From: Desulfobacterales bacterium
GTDB taxonomy: Bacteria > Desulfobacterota > Desulfobacteria > Desulfobacterales > Desulfosalsimonadaceae
DNA: 29,973 bases
Assembly: GCA_018224315.1 (NCBI GenBank)
Contig: JAGTVF010000076.1
Coordinates: 1 to 29,973, forward strand
Direction of reading: 5' to 3'
Positions 8,641 through 16,244 of this stretch are shown piece after piece. Under the pieces are notes generated by a model. It was not told where the DNA came from. It worked only from the letters and a program-made list of their open reading frames with translations, and searched no databases. The translations under genes and the position numbers were made by a program. Position 1 is the stretch's first letter; each line of letters opens with the position of its first letter.

Positions 8641-8679
8641 GCCAGCCCGGCGCCGGATTTTAAAAGGCGCCGAGCTGGC
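8641..8679. terminator. GC-rich hairpin between convergent genes
   Basis: The 14-base arms at 8641-8654 and 8666-8679 (GCCAGCCCGGCGCC and GGCGCCGAGCTGGC) pair with a single mismatch around the loop GGATTTTAAAA. The right arm lies in the last codons of the minus-strand gene. Neither side has a classical T run, so it may work as a bidirectional RNA-end stabiliser rather than a strict intrinsic terminator. Confidence 0.55.
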
Positions 8680-9049
8680 ACGGCTTGATCTTGATGCCAA
8701 GGGTTTCACAGGCACCGCTGATATCCATTTTGCGCACCCCCAGATCCGCTGCAATGGCAAAGGCCCTTTGGCAGGGCAGGTGGCCGTTATCCAGATTTTC
8801 GCCAATGGTCCGGCGCAGTGTGCCTGAAACTTCAGGCCTGGGCTTGACGATCTTTTTATCGGGGCTGTAGCCAAACAGCCCCAGCTGGCATTTTACCAGG
8901 CGAATCTTTATTTCATCGGCACACGCGCCTACGACTGCCGGCGCTGTGTTTAGCTGGTTTGCAATCTCCAAGGCCACGGCACAGGGCAGTTCACCATCTT
9001 TTGCACGCTCTTTCATCTGCTGCCGGAGCCGATCGTCATGTTTTTCCAT
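8660..9049 (-). CDS. Tandemly duplicated LPC...CQLG protein, function unknown
   Basis: A 129-residue soluble protein made of two copies of one module. Module 1 (about residues 12-60) and module 2 (about 82-129) share the order G-x-LPC, A-x-x-IA-x-x-L, GAC, IKI and CQLG-x-F. The LPC motifs are at 21-23 and 91-93, the GAC motifs at 41-43 and 112-114, and the CQLG motifs at 54-57 and 124-127, so the period is 70-71 residues. Each module has three conserved Cys. The IA..L....V.GAC pattern resembles a helix-turn-helix (IAxxLGV...), so a DNA-binding or metal-binding role is possible, but I do not recognise a named family. A GGAGAGGGG ribosome site precedes the ATG, and a good minus-strand promoter lies 42 bases upstream. 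Transcription is divergent from ispG. Confidence 0.88.
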   Translation of the reverse strand: MEKHDDRLRQQMKERAKDGELPCAVALEIANQLNTAPAVVGACADEIKIRLVKCQLGLFGYSPDKKIVKPRPEVSGTLRRTIGENLDNGHLPCQRAFAIAADLGVRKMDISGACETLGIKIKPCQLGAF

Positions 9050-9078
9050 AACCCCTCTCCATTTCCATTTTTCGACAT

Positions 9079-9108
9079 TTGACTTGCACTAAAATAGCCC
9101 CTTTGTTA
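9079..9108 (+). promoter_or_regulatory. Possible ispG promoter
   Basis: TTGACT (9079-9084) is followed after 18 bases by TTGTTA (9103-9108). The -35 is good and the -10 is poor. It overlaps the better minus-strand promoter at 9091-9119, so the two could compete. Confidence 0.3.
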
Positions 9109-9119
9109 AGCAATATCAA
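9091..9119 (-). promoter_or_regulatory. Promoter of the LPC...CQLG gene
   Basis: Read on the minus strand, TTGATA (9119-9114) and TATTTT (9096-9091) are separated by exactly 17 bases, close to the sigma-70 consensus. The predicted transcript start would lie about 35 bases upstream of the ATG at 9049. Confidence 0.6.
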
Positions 9120-9166
9120 AGATACGGAAGGTTTCAACCCCGTATGCCGGCAGTATCATAAAAAAA

Positions 9167-10270
9167 ATGGACACAGTACGGCTGCAATTCATGCCAACGA
9201 CCATCAAGCGAAAAAAAACCCGGCAGATCCACGTGGGCAGTGTGCCGGTGGGGGGCAATGCCCCCATATCCGTGCAATCCATGACCAACACCCACACAGC
9301 GGATGTAGCGGCCACAGTGGCCCAGATCCGGGGCCTGGAGGAAGCCGGATGCGAGATCATCCGCGTGGCTGTTCCGGACATGGACGCGGCCCGGGCCATT
9401 TCCAAGATCCGCACGCAGATCACCATCCCCCTGATTGCCGATATCCACTTCGACTTCCGACTGGCGGTGGCCGCTGCCGCTGCCGGAGCAGACGCCCTTC
9501 GCATCAACCCGGGCAATATCGGGGCCAAAGACAAAATCCGGGCGGTGGTGGCTGCAGCAAAAGACAACGGGCTGTCCATCCGGGTGGGGGTCAATGCCGG
9601 GTCTCTGGACAAAGACATTTATCAGGCCCACGGGGGCCCCACGCCGGCCGCCCTTGTGCAAAGCGCCTTGCGCCAGGTGGCCGGACTTGAGGAAATGGAT
9701 TTTCACGAAATAAAAGTTTCTTTGAAATCCTCAAACGTTGTGGAAACCATCGCGGCGTATGAACTTTTTTCCAAACAATCCGATATTCCCCTGCACGTGG
9801 GGGTTACCGAGGCCGGCGGACTCTATGCCGGAATCGTCAAGTCCGCCATGGGCATCGGCGGCATCCTGGCCCGGGGCATCGGTGATACCCTGCGGGTTTC
9901 TTTGACCCGGGATCCAACAGAAGAGATCCGGGTGGGCTACGAGATCTTAAAAGCCCTGGGCATCCGCCGCCGGGGCCCGGAAATCATCTCATGTCCCACC
10001 TGCGGCAGATGCGAAATTGATCTGTTCTCCATTGCCGAAAGCGTAGAAAGAGCCCTTTTGTCCAGCCGGGCGCCAATCAAGGTGGCTGTGATGGGATGTG
10101 CGGTAAACGGGCCCGGAGAAGCCCGGGAGGCTGATGTGGGCATTGCCGGCGGCCGGGGCACGGGCATTTTGTTTAAAAAAGGCAAAGTGGTCAAAAAATT
10201 TCCTGAAGACCGCCTGGTCCGGGAACTGCTGGCTGCAGTCCGGCAGCTGGAGGAAAATCACGAGCCATAA
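9167..10270 (+). CDS. ispG: 4-hydroxy-3-methylbut-2-enyl-diphosphate synthase
   Basis: Iron-sulfur enzyme of the methylerythritol phosphate pathway that converts MEcPP to HMBPP for isoprenoid synthesis. The N-terminal TIM-barrel motifs TRQIHVGSVPVGG, VQSMTNT and ADIHFDF are present. The [4Fe-4S] ligands are C276 and C279 (SCPTCGRC), C311 and Glu318 (GCAVNGPGEA). The compact 367-residue form without the large plant-type insert is usual for bacteria. The start is uncertain: ATG at 9167 or ATG at 9191, and neither has a strong ribosome site. I kept the longer form. proS follows after 65 bases with no terminator, so the two may be co-transcribed. Confidence 0.96.
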   Translation: MDTVRLQFMPTTIKRKKTRQIHVGSVPVGGNAPISVQSMTNTHTADVAATVAQIRGLEEAGCEIIRVAVPDMDAARAISKIRTQITIPLIADIHFDFRLAVAAAAAGADALRINPGNIGAKDKIRAVVAAAKDNGLSIRVGVNAGSLDKDIYQAHGGPTPAALVQSALRQVAGLEEMDFHEIKVSLKSSNVVETIAAYELFSKQSDIPLHVGVTEAGGLYAGIVKSAMGIGGILARGIGDTLRVSLTRDPTEEIRVGYEILKALGIRRRGPEIISCPTCGRCEIDLFSIAESVERALLSSRAPIKVAVMGCAVNGPGEAREADVGIAGGRGTGILFKKGKVVKKFPEDRLVRELLAAVRQLEENHEP

Positions 10271-10335
10271 ACCAGCAGATTTTGCCCTGGCCCTGTTCAT
10301 CTGAAACTTAAAACGCTTTTCTCAGAGGTTTTATA

Positions 10336-11856
10336 ATGACGAAAAAAAACGACACTGCCATCCGTCCCACCCGGGCGGAAAATTATCCGGAATGGTACCA
10401 GCAGGTCATCCGGGCTTCAGACATGGCTGAACTGTCCCCGGTGAGGGGCTGTATGGTGATCAAGCCGTGGGGGTACGCCCTTTGGGAAAACATGGTGCGG
10501 GCCTTAGATGACATGTTTAAGGCCACCGGCGTGAGAAACGCCTATTTCCCCCTTTTTATTCCCATCTCCTTTCTGGAAAAGGAAGCCGAGCATGTGGAGG
10601 GCTTTGCCAAGGAATGCGCGGTGGTCACCCACCACAAGCTGGAAAAGGACGAAAACAACCGCCTGGTGCCCGCAGGCAAACTCAACGAACCCCTTATTGT
10701 GCGGCCAACGTCTGAGACCATCATCGGCGATGCCTTTGCACGGTGGATCAAAAGCTACCGGGATCTCCCCATGCTGCTCAATCAGTGGGCCAACGTTGTC
10801 CGGTGGGAAATGCGCACCCGGATTTTTCTGCGCACCAGCGAATTTCTCTGGCAGGAAGGCCATACCGTGCATGCCACAAAACAGGAGGCCATTGACCGTA
10901 CTTATATGATGCTTAATGTATATAAACGGATGGCTGAAGAATACCTGGCCATACCGGTCATCACCGGGGAAAAAACCGTTGCGGAAAAGTTTCCCGGCGC
11001 GGAGGTCACCACCTGCATTGAGGCCATGATGCAGGACAGAAAGGCCCTGCAGACGGGTACATCCCATTTTCTCGGCCAGAACTTTGCCAGGGCCTCGGGC
11101 ATCCGGTTTCAGTCCGCCATGGAAACCGAAGAATATGGATGGACCACTTCCTGGGGTGTGTCCACCCGCATGATCGGCGGTCTGATCATGACCCACAGCG
11201 ATGATAACGGCATTGTCATGCCCCCGCGGGTGGCTTCTGCCCATGTGGTGTTATTGCCGATTTTAAAGAAAAAGGAAACCAACGACAGCGTGATGGCCTA
11301 CACCCAGGCAATCGCCGAACGCCTGCGGCAGCAAAACTATCACGGCACGCCCCTGCGGGTAGAAATTGATGACCGCAACATCGGCGGCACCCGCAACTGG
11401 GACTGGATCAAAAAAGGCGTGCCCCTTCGGGTGGAAATCGGTCCCAGGGACATGGATGCGGACTCGGTGTTTGTCTCCAGGCGGGACCGGGACCCCAAAG
11501 ACCGCTTCTCCATCCAAAAAGACGAATTTATCGGAAAGATCGCGGAAATCCTTGATGATATCCAATCCGGATTATATGAAAAAGCGCTTTGTTTTCTGCA
11601 GGAAAATACGCGCGACATTGACGATCCCGATGAATTTAGCGCATTTTTCACCCCGCAAAATCCGGAAGAGCCCGAAATTCACGGCGGATTTGCATGGTCG
11701 CACTGGTGCGGCAGCGCCGAATGCGAAAAAGCCGTCAAGGAGCGGCTCAATGTCACCATTCGCTGCATCCCTTTTGACCGGAAAGAAGAGTCCGGAGCCT
11801 GTATTCAGTGCGGGAAAGAAAGCCGGGGGCGCGTGGTGTTTGCAAAGGCTTATTAA
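10336..11856 (+). CDS. proS: Prolyl-tRNA synthetase, archaeal/eukaryotic-like type
   Basis: Class II synthetase charging tRNA-Pro. The 506-residue protein starts directly with the catalytic core (YPEWYQQVIRASDMAE), carries RPTSETIIG and the motif 2 region VVRWEMRTRIFLRTSEFLWQEGHT, and lacks the large editing insertion of the E. coli-type enzyme. After the anticodon-binding domain (GVPLRVEIGPRD) comes the extra C-terminal zinc-binding domain, with Cys in HWCGSAEC and GACIQCGKESRGR, ending in the typical terminal Tyr (AKAY). These traits define the archaeal/eukaryotic-like class also found in some bacteria. The ATG at 10336 has AGAGG about nine bases upstream. The gene is followed by a small AT-rich hairpin and the rel gene. 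Confidence 0.97.
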   Translation: MTKKNDTAIRPTRAENYPEWYQQVIRASDMAELSPVRGCMVIKPWGYALWENMVRALDDMFKATGVRNAYFPLFIPISFLEKEAEHVEGFAKECAVVTHHKLEKDENNRLVPAGKLNEPLIVRPTSETIIGDAFARWIKSYRDLPMLLNQWANVVRWEMRTRIFLRTSEFLWQEGHTVHATKQEAIDRTYMMLNVYKRMAEEYLAIPVITGEKTVAEKFPGAEVTTCIEAMMQDRKALQTGTSHFLGQNFARASGIRFQSAMETEEYGWTTSWGVSTRMIGGLIMTHSDDNGIVMPPRVASAHVVLLPILKKKETNDSVMAYTQAIAERLRQQNYHGTPLRVEIDDRNIGGTRNWDWIKKGVPLRVEIGPRDMDADSVFVSRRDRDPKDRFSIQKDEFIGKIAEILDDIQSGLYEKALCFLQENTRDIDDPDEFSAFFTPQNPEEPEIHGGFAWSHWCGSAECEKAVKERLNVTIRCIPFDRKEESGACIQCGKESRGRVVFAKAY

Positions 11857-11874
11857 AAAATCCGGAAGGATTTT
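11857..11874 (+). other. Short hairpin between proS and rel
   Basis: AAAATCC (11857-11863) and GGATTTT (11868-11874) pair over GGAA. The stem ends in TTTT, so it could act as a weak attenuator in the 33-base gap before the rel start. Confidence 0.35.
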
Positions 11875-11889
11875 GGCGCAGAAAGAATT

Positions 11890-14037
11890 ATGATCCGTAT
11901 TACCGATATACTCGATAAGCTCTATGATTATTACCCGGACGCGGATGTGGACATCATCGATCGTGCCTACATCTACTCGGCCCGGGTCCATGCCGGACAA
12001 ATGCGGCTTTCCGGAGAGCCTTACCTGTCTCATCCCCTTGAAGTGGCCAGCCTGCTAACGGATATGAAGCTGGATCCGGTGAGCATATCTGCGGGGCTGC
12101 TCCATGACGTGGTGGAAGACACCCATGCCACAATTGATGAAATCTATCACACATTCGGCAATGAAGTGGCCCATATCGTGGCCGGGGTCACCAAGATCAG
12201 CGCCCTTCCCTTTAGCACGGATCAGCAGCGGCACGCGGAAAACATCCGGAAAATGATTCTGGCCATGGCCGATGATATCCGGGTGATTTTAATCAAGCTC
12301 GCAGACCGGCTCCACAACATCCGGACCCTGCATTATCACCAAAAGCCGGAAAAGCAGCGGGCCATTGCCCAGGAGACCTTAGACATCTACAGCCCCATTG
12401 CCGGCCGCCTGGGCATTTACTGGCTGAAAAACGAACTTGAGGAAACCGCGTTTTATTACGCCAACCCCGAGGAATACAGCCGAATTGACGGCCTGCTGAA
12501 AAAAAACCAGGAGGAACGCGAAAAATATGTGGCCACCGTCAAGACCCTCATTAAGGAGAAAATGTCTGAAGCCGGCATTTCATGCCGGGTCCAGGGCCGG
12601 CACAAGCAATATTACAGCATATACCAGAAAATGATCTCCCAGGATCTGGACTTTGAAGAGGTCTATGACATTATTGCCTTTCGCATCGTCGTGGAAAATG
12701 TCTCCCAGTGTTATGCGGCCCTGGGGCAGATCCATTCCAGGTGGAAACCGATCCCGACGAAATTCAAGGATTATATTGCCGTTCCCAAGCCCAACATGTA
12801 TCAGTCGCTGCACACCACCGTGATCGGCCCTTACGGAGAACGAATGGAAATCCAGATCCGTTCCGAGCAGATGGATCACGTGGCCAATTTCGGCATTGCC
12901 GCGCACTGGAGCTACAAGGAAGGCAAAACCCAGGAGGATATCAATACAAAAAATACTTTTGCCTGGATTCACAACCTGGTGGAAAACCAGGAAAATTTCG
13001 GAAATCCAGAGGAATTTCTGGAAAACGTGCGCATTGATTTGTTTCCCGACGAGGTATTTGTGTTTACGCCCAACGGGGATGTACGCTCGCTTCCAAAGAG
13101 GGCCACGCCAGTGGATTTTGCCTACATGATCCACACGGAGGTGGGCAACGAGTGCACCGGCGCAAAGGTCAACGGACGGCTCGTACCCCTCCAGTACGAA
13201 CTCCACACCGGCGATATCGTTGAGATTCTGACCACCAGGGGCCACCAGCCCAGCAAGGACTGGCTCAATTTTGTCAAAACCGTCAAGGCCAAGTCCCGTA
13301 TCCGGCACTGGATCCGCAAGCAGGAAAAGGAGCGCAGCCTGTCTCTGGGCCGGGAACTGTGCGAGAAGGCCTTTCGGAAATACAAACTCAATTTTTCAAC
13401 CCTGGCCAAGTCCCGGGAGATGGAAAAGGTGGCAGAGGCCTTTAACTTCAAGTCCACAGAGGACCTGATCGCCAATGTGGGCATCGGAAAAATCACGCCC
13501 CTGCAGATCATCCGAAGGCTCGACCCTCAGTTTACCGAAAAGAAAGATTCCACTCTCATTGACAAGATCACGGGGCCCCGGGACCGAAAGCAGAAAGAAA
13601 AAACCGAAGGGGTGTCTGTCCACGGCCTGGATGACATCCTGATCCGTTTTGGCAAATGCTGCCAGCCCGTGCCCGGAGACCCGATCACCGGCTATATTAC
13701 CCACGGCGCAGGAGTGACCATTCACCGAAGCGGATGTGTCAATGCGTTGAAACTCAACCCGGACCGACAGATCGACGTGGAATGGAATACAAACGACAAT
13801 GGTGAGTTTCCGGTGTCCCTAAAGATCACCGCCTCGGACCGCATGGGGCTGCTGGCGGAAATCTCGACTGAAATCAGCAAGGCGGCCGCCAATATTTATG
13901 ACGTCCGCCTTGAAAACAGGGGCAACAAGTCGATTTACGGAAAATTTACCATTATGGTAAAAGACCGCAGACAATTGGAAAATGTGGTTTCCCGGCTGAA
14001 AAAAATTCAGGCCGTGCAGGAGGTCAAGCGCCTGTAA
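11890..14037 (+). CDS. rel: Bifunctional (p)ppGpp synthetase/hydrolase, Rel/SpoT family
   Basis: Long RelA/SpoT homolog of 715 residues that makes and degrades the stringent-response alarmones. The hydrolase HD domain is intact: H48, then H72-D73 in LLHDVVEDT, and LADRLHN. The synthetase domain has RVQGRHKQYYSIYQK, YDIIAFRIV, KFKDYIA (residues 291-297), YQSLHTTV and EIQIRS. The basic K-x-K-D form of the switch motif (RXKD in bifunctional enzymes, EXDD in RelA-only enzymes) supports both activities. A TGS domain spans about 387-450 (VFVFTPNGDV...GDIVEILTT). A zinc-finger/helical region with CCQPVPGD follows, and the last about 75 residues form an ACT domain. The ribosome site before the ATG is weak (AGAAAG). 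It ends 23 bases from the convergent rpmB. Confidence 0.96.
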   Translation: MIRITDILDKLYDYYPDADVDIIDRAYIYSARVHAGQMRLSGEPYLSHPLEVASLLTDMKLDPVSISAGLLHDVVEDTHATIDEIYHTFGNEVAHIVAGVTKISALPFSTDQQRHAENIRKMILAMADDIRVILIKLADRLHNIRTLHYHQKPEKQRAIAQETLDIYSPIAGRLGIYWLKNELEETAFYYANPEEYSRIDGLLKKNQEEREKYVATVKTLIKEKMSEAGISCRVQGRHKQYYSIYQKMISQDLDFEEVYDIIAFRIVVENVSQCYAALGQIHSRWKPIPTKFKDYIAVPKPNMYQSLHTTVIGPYGERMEIQIRSEQMDHVANFGIAAHWSYKEGKTQEDINTKNTFAWIHNLVENQENFGNPEEFLENVRIDLFPDEVFVFTPNGDVRSLPKRATPVDFAYMIHTEVGNECTGAKVNGRLVPLQYELHTGDIVEILTTRGHQPSKDWLNFVKTVKAKSRIRHWIRKQEKERSLSLGRELCEKAFRKYKLNFSTLAKSREMEKVAEAFNFKSTEDLIANVGIGKITPLQIIRRLDPQFTEKKDSTLIDKITGPRDRKQKEKTEGVSVHGLDDILIRFGKCCQPVPGDPITGYITHGAGVTIHRSGCVNALKLNPDRQIDVEWNTNDNGEFPVSLKITASDRMGLLAEISTEISKAAANIYDVRLENRGNKSIYGKFTIMVKDRRQLENVVSRLKKIQAVQEVKRL

Positions 14038-14060
14038 AACCGGATATCCGAAGAATGCGA

Positions 14061-14252
14061 TTACGGGGCTTTGACCACCTGACCGGATTTAATGCACTGG
14101 GTGCACACGGTGATTTTTTTCACGCTTCCGTTCTGCACGGCGCGCACCCGCTGCAGGTTGGGATTAAACCGCCGCTTGGTAACATTATGGGCATGGCTGA
14201 CGTTACACCCCACCATGGCTTTTTTGCCGCATATACTACACATCGTAGACAT
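14061..14252 (-). CDS. rpmB: 50S ribosomal protein L28, zinc-binding form
   Basis: Large-subunit ribosomal protein of 63 residues. It carries the two CxxC pairs of the zinc-binding (C+) form, C5/C8 (MCSICGK) and C50/C53 (CTQC). The core is [16 protein letters not shown]. The open frame extends 13 codons further upstream. The ATG at 14252 is preferred because AAGGAG lies nine bases before it and MST-CSICGK matches the family N-terminus. It has its own promoter upstream and is convergent with rel. Confidence 0.96.
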   Translation of the reverse strand: MSTMCSICGKKAMVGCNVSHAHNVTKRRFNPNLQRVRAVQNGSVKKITVCTQCIKSGQVVKAP

Positions 14253-14302
14253 ATCAGAAATCTCCTTCACACAATCAGGATACAGGTTCACATAAAAATC
14301 TA

Positions 14303-14333
14303 ATTATATGCCGCAAAATTTTGGATTTGTAAA
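14303..14333 (-). promoter_or_regulatory. rpmB promoter
   Basis: On the minus strand a perfect TATAAT (14308-14303) is preceded by TTTACA (14333-14328) at 19 bases. It lies in the 117-base gap between bamD and rpmB, so rpmB can be transcribed apart from trxA-bamD. Confidence 0.55.
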
Positions 14334-14369
14334 GCTTTTTTTCAGCTTTCAAAGCAAGGGGAAAATCGG

Positions 14370-15146
14370 TCAATTAACCCCTTCCCATCCGGTTTCAATG
14401 GGCGGCAGCTGCACCCAGCCATCCATGGTGGGCGTCTGTCCGGGTGCGTCGCCGGGAAGATGCCGGCTGCAAAGATCCATATATCGCCTGGCCCTGTCGG
14501 TGTATTCGTCCACTTGCGGATACTGGGTGACAACGTTTTCAAACCGGGTCATGGCCGCCCGGTATTGTTCGGACTTGAAATAAAACTCGCCCACGTAGAA
14601 TTCATGGCCCGCCAGATTCCTGCGGCATTTTTCAATCTTTTCCCCGGCGTCGCGCGCCCACTGGCTTTCCGGAAATCTGGACTGAAGCCGCAAAAACACC
14701 TCAAGAGCTTTGCGGGTGGGCACCTGGGTCCGGTCAATGCTTCGCAGCCGCTCATAATGGCACATCCCCATCTGGTATGTGGCATAAGGGATCTGCGAAT
14801 CACTGGGATGCAGCTGTTCGTACTGCTGATAAGCCTGCAGGGCCTGATCGTATTGCTCAAGATGAAAATGGGCGTCGGCAATGCGCAACTTGGCATCCTT
14901 GGCATGCGAGCTGTACGGATACCAATCCCGCAGCCGTTCATAGGATTTCAAGGCCTTGTCATATTTTTCAGCCGCAAACATCGCCGCGCCTTCTTCGGCC
15001 AGTTCACCTGCGGTCTTTTCCTCTTTTTTCCCGAACCAACCCGCACATCCTGACGCACACAGCGCCAGCACTAAAACCAATACGAGAATCCGGATTCCCG
15101 GGCGCTGTACAGCGCCCGGGACCGATTCAATCTTATTTTGCCGCAT
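14370..15146 (-). CDS. bamD: Outer membrane assembly lipoprotein BamD
   Basis: TPR lipoprotein of the BAM complex that inserts beta-barrel proteins into the outer membrane. The N-terminus has a charged stretch, a hydrophobic core (ILVLVLVLALC) and a lipobox ASGC with Cys34 as the predicted acylated residue. The mature part contains the BamD/YfiO TPR series: EEGAAMFAAEKYDKALKSYERL, then AHFHLEQYDQALQAYQQYEQLHP, ALEVFLRLQSRFPES, and FYVGEFYFKSEQYRAAMTRFENVVTQYP. Its presence implies a diderm cell. It starts 30 bases after trxA and is probably co-transcribed with it. The n-region of the signal peptide is unusually long (about 19 residues), and its codons 9-17 are formed by a perfect 26-bp palindrome. 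Confidence 0.95.
   Translation of the reverse strand: MRQNKIESVPGAVQRPGIRILVLVLVLALCASGCAGWFGKKEEKTAGELAEEGAAMFAAEKYDKALKSYERLRDWYPYSSHAKDAKLRIADAHFHLEQYDQALQAYQQYEQLHPSDSQIPYATYQMGMCHYERLRSIDRTQVPTRKALEVFLRLQSRFPESQWARDAGEKIEKCRRNLAGHEFYVGEFYFKSEQYRAAMTRFENVVTQYPQVDEYTDRARRYMDLCSRHLPGDAPGQTPTMDGWVQLPPIETGWEGVN
15096..15121. repeat. Perfect 26-bp palindrome inside the bamD start region
   Basis: Bases 15096-15121 are their own reverse complement, centred on CTGTACAG with GC-rich flanks (CCCGGGCG). They encode PGAVQRPG, between the bamD start codon and its hydrophobic signal core. In mRNA the sequence could fold into a tight GC-rich stem within about 25-50 bases of the start codon. Confidence 0.9.
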
Positions 15147-15176
15147 GTTATATTATTCCGGTTTGCATCCTGCAAT

Positions 15177-15503
15177 CTATAGAACGCTTTTGATCGTATC
15201 CTCAAGCTTGGCTTTCTGAACCATGCCCACGACCTGATCAACGTTTTTGCCGTCCTTGAACAAAATCAATGTGGGAATGGCCCGGATACCAAAATTGCTG
15301 GGCGTTGCGGGATTGTCATCCACGTTGCATTTCAGAAATTTGATCTTGCCCTCGTAGTCCTTGCTCAGTTCCTCGACCACGGGCCCGATGGCCTTGCAGG
15401 GACCGCACCACGGTGCCCAGAAATCCACCAAAACGGGAATGTCCGAATTCAAAACTTCCTTTTCAAACGTGTCGTCGCTGACTTCTTTAACGTTTTCCGC
15501 CAT
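15177..15503 (-). CDS. trxA: Thioredoxin
   Basis: Dithiol reductase of 108 residues with the active site WCGPC (C33, C36), preceded by VLVDFWAP, and the cis-Pro loop [13 protein letters not shown]. There is no signal peptide, so it acts in the cytoplasm. Two ATGs lie in frame (15509 and 15503). AGGAAGG sits only one base before the first but seven bases before the second, so I use 15503. It has a promoter about 95 bases upstream and is followed by bamD on the same strand. Confidence 0.97.
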   Translation of the reverse strand: MAENVKEVSDDTFEKEVLNSDIPVLVDFWAPWCGPCKAIGPVVEELSKDYEGKIKFLKCNVDDNPATPSNFGIRAIPTLILFKDGKNVDQVVGMVQKAKLEDTIKSVL

Positions 15504-15595
15504 TTTCATTCCTTCCTAAAAAAATTTCGTGTTTGCGGGTTTTCGTCCGGCTGTTGCAGATTAGCCGTATTCACAAATGAAAACCGCAGTTTTTA

Positions 15596-15625
15596 TTTCT
15601 ACTACATGCATACGCTTAATGTCAA
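15596..15625 (-). promoter_or_regulatory. trxA promoter
   Basis: On the minus strand a consensus TTGACA (15625-15620) is followed after 18 bases by TAGAAA (15601-15596). The first direct repeat begins two bases upstream of the -35, a usual position for an activator site. Confidence 0.55.
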
Positions 15626-15627
15626 GA

Positions 15628-15676
15628 TAACCATCCAGACATTTTTTTCAAAAATTAAATAACCAGGGAGACATTT
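15628..15676. repeat. Two imperfect 17-bp direct repeats between trxA and hisI promoters
   Basis: TAACCATCCAGACATTT (15628-15644) and TAACCAGGGAGACATTT (15660-15676) match at 14 of 17 positions with a 32-bp period, about three helical turns. They lie on the same DNA face between two divergent promoters. Either a regulator site pair or the remnant of a mobile element end could explain them. Confidence 0.7.
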
Positions 15677-15713
15677 CTGAATGGCCCCGGCAGCCCCCTT
15701 TATCAGAAAATCA

Positions 15714-15742
15714 TTGACGTGAATTTTTTCAAAGGCTAATAT
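15714..15742 (+). promoter_or_regulatory. hisI promoter
   Basis: TTGACG (15714-15719) and TAATAT (15737-15742) with an exact 17-base spacer form a near-consensus sigma-70 promoter. The hisI start is about 118 bases beyond the predicted transcript start. Confidence 0.65.
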
Positions 15743-15866
15743 TTTTAGGTTATACTGTTTAAAATAAATAGTGTGGCATCAAGAAGAAAGGCTGGTGTGA
15801 CCAAAGCATATGCAGGTCTCCTGCCGAACATATTGACAATTTTTTTACAATTCAGGGACAGCAATC

Positions 15867-16244
15867 ATGGTGGAACTCGACTTTGACAAGGGCGGCGGGC
15901 TGCTGCCGGCCATCGCCCAGGATGCGGAAACCGGCGAAGTACTCATGCTGGCTTACATGAACCGGGCGGCATGGGAAAATACCATCAAAACCGGCGTGGC
16001 CACTTATTACAGCCGTTCCCGGGATAAGCTGTGGGTCAAAGGCGAAACCTCGGGCCACACCCAGCAGGTCCGGGAGCTGCGCTTTGACTGCGATGCTGAC
16101 ACCATCCTGCTCAAGGTGGTGCAGCTCGGCGGTGCGGCCTGCCATAAAGGCTATAAATCCTGTTTTTACCGAAAAGTGGAAAACAACGAAGCTGTGATTA
16201 CAGATGAACCGATATTTGATCCAGACGAGGTGTATAAAAAATGA
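15867..16244 (+). CDS. hisI: Phosphoribosyl-AMP cyclohydrolase
   Basis: Opens the purine ring of phosphoribosyl-AMP in histidine synthesis (third step). The 125-residue protein contains only the cyclohydrolase domain, not the pyrophosphohydrolase (HisE) fusion. Signatures are [17 protein letters not shown], the metal-binding DCDAD (residues 74-78), and the zinc cysteines in [10 protein letters not shown] (C92, C99). It heads the transcript from the promoter at 15714 and overlaps hisG by four bases (ATGA). HisE and the rest of the pathway are not in the window. Confidence 0.96.
   Translation: MVELDFDKGGGLLPAIAQDAETGEVLMLAYMNRAAWENTIKTGVATYYSRSRDKLWVKGETSGHTQQVRELRFDCDADTILLKVVQLGGAACHKGYKSCFYRKVENNEAVITDEPIFDPDEVYKK

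Larger units (their letters stand above)
15504..15866. other. 363-base intergenic region between trxA and hisI
   Basis: This AT-rich divergent spacer has no supportable gene. It holds the trxA promoter (minus), a pair of imperfect 17-bp direct repeats and the hisI promoter (plus), listed separately. The predicted hisI leader is about 118 bases long and includes a small GCAGG-TCT-CCTGC hairpin near 15811-15823. No his leader peptide or T-box signature was seen. Confidence 0.7.

Noticed and set aside
12580..13308. 242-codon minus-strand open frame
   Set aside because: Antisense to rel, with no recognisable motif or ribosome site.
15833..15838. TTGACA near hisI as a -35
   Set aside because: No -10 fits before the start codon. 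The TTGACG/TAATAT pair at 15714-15742 is far better.
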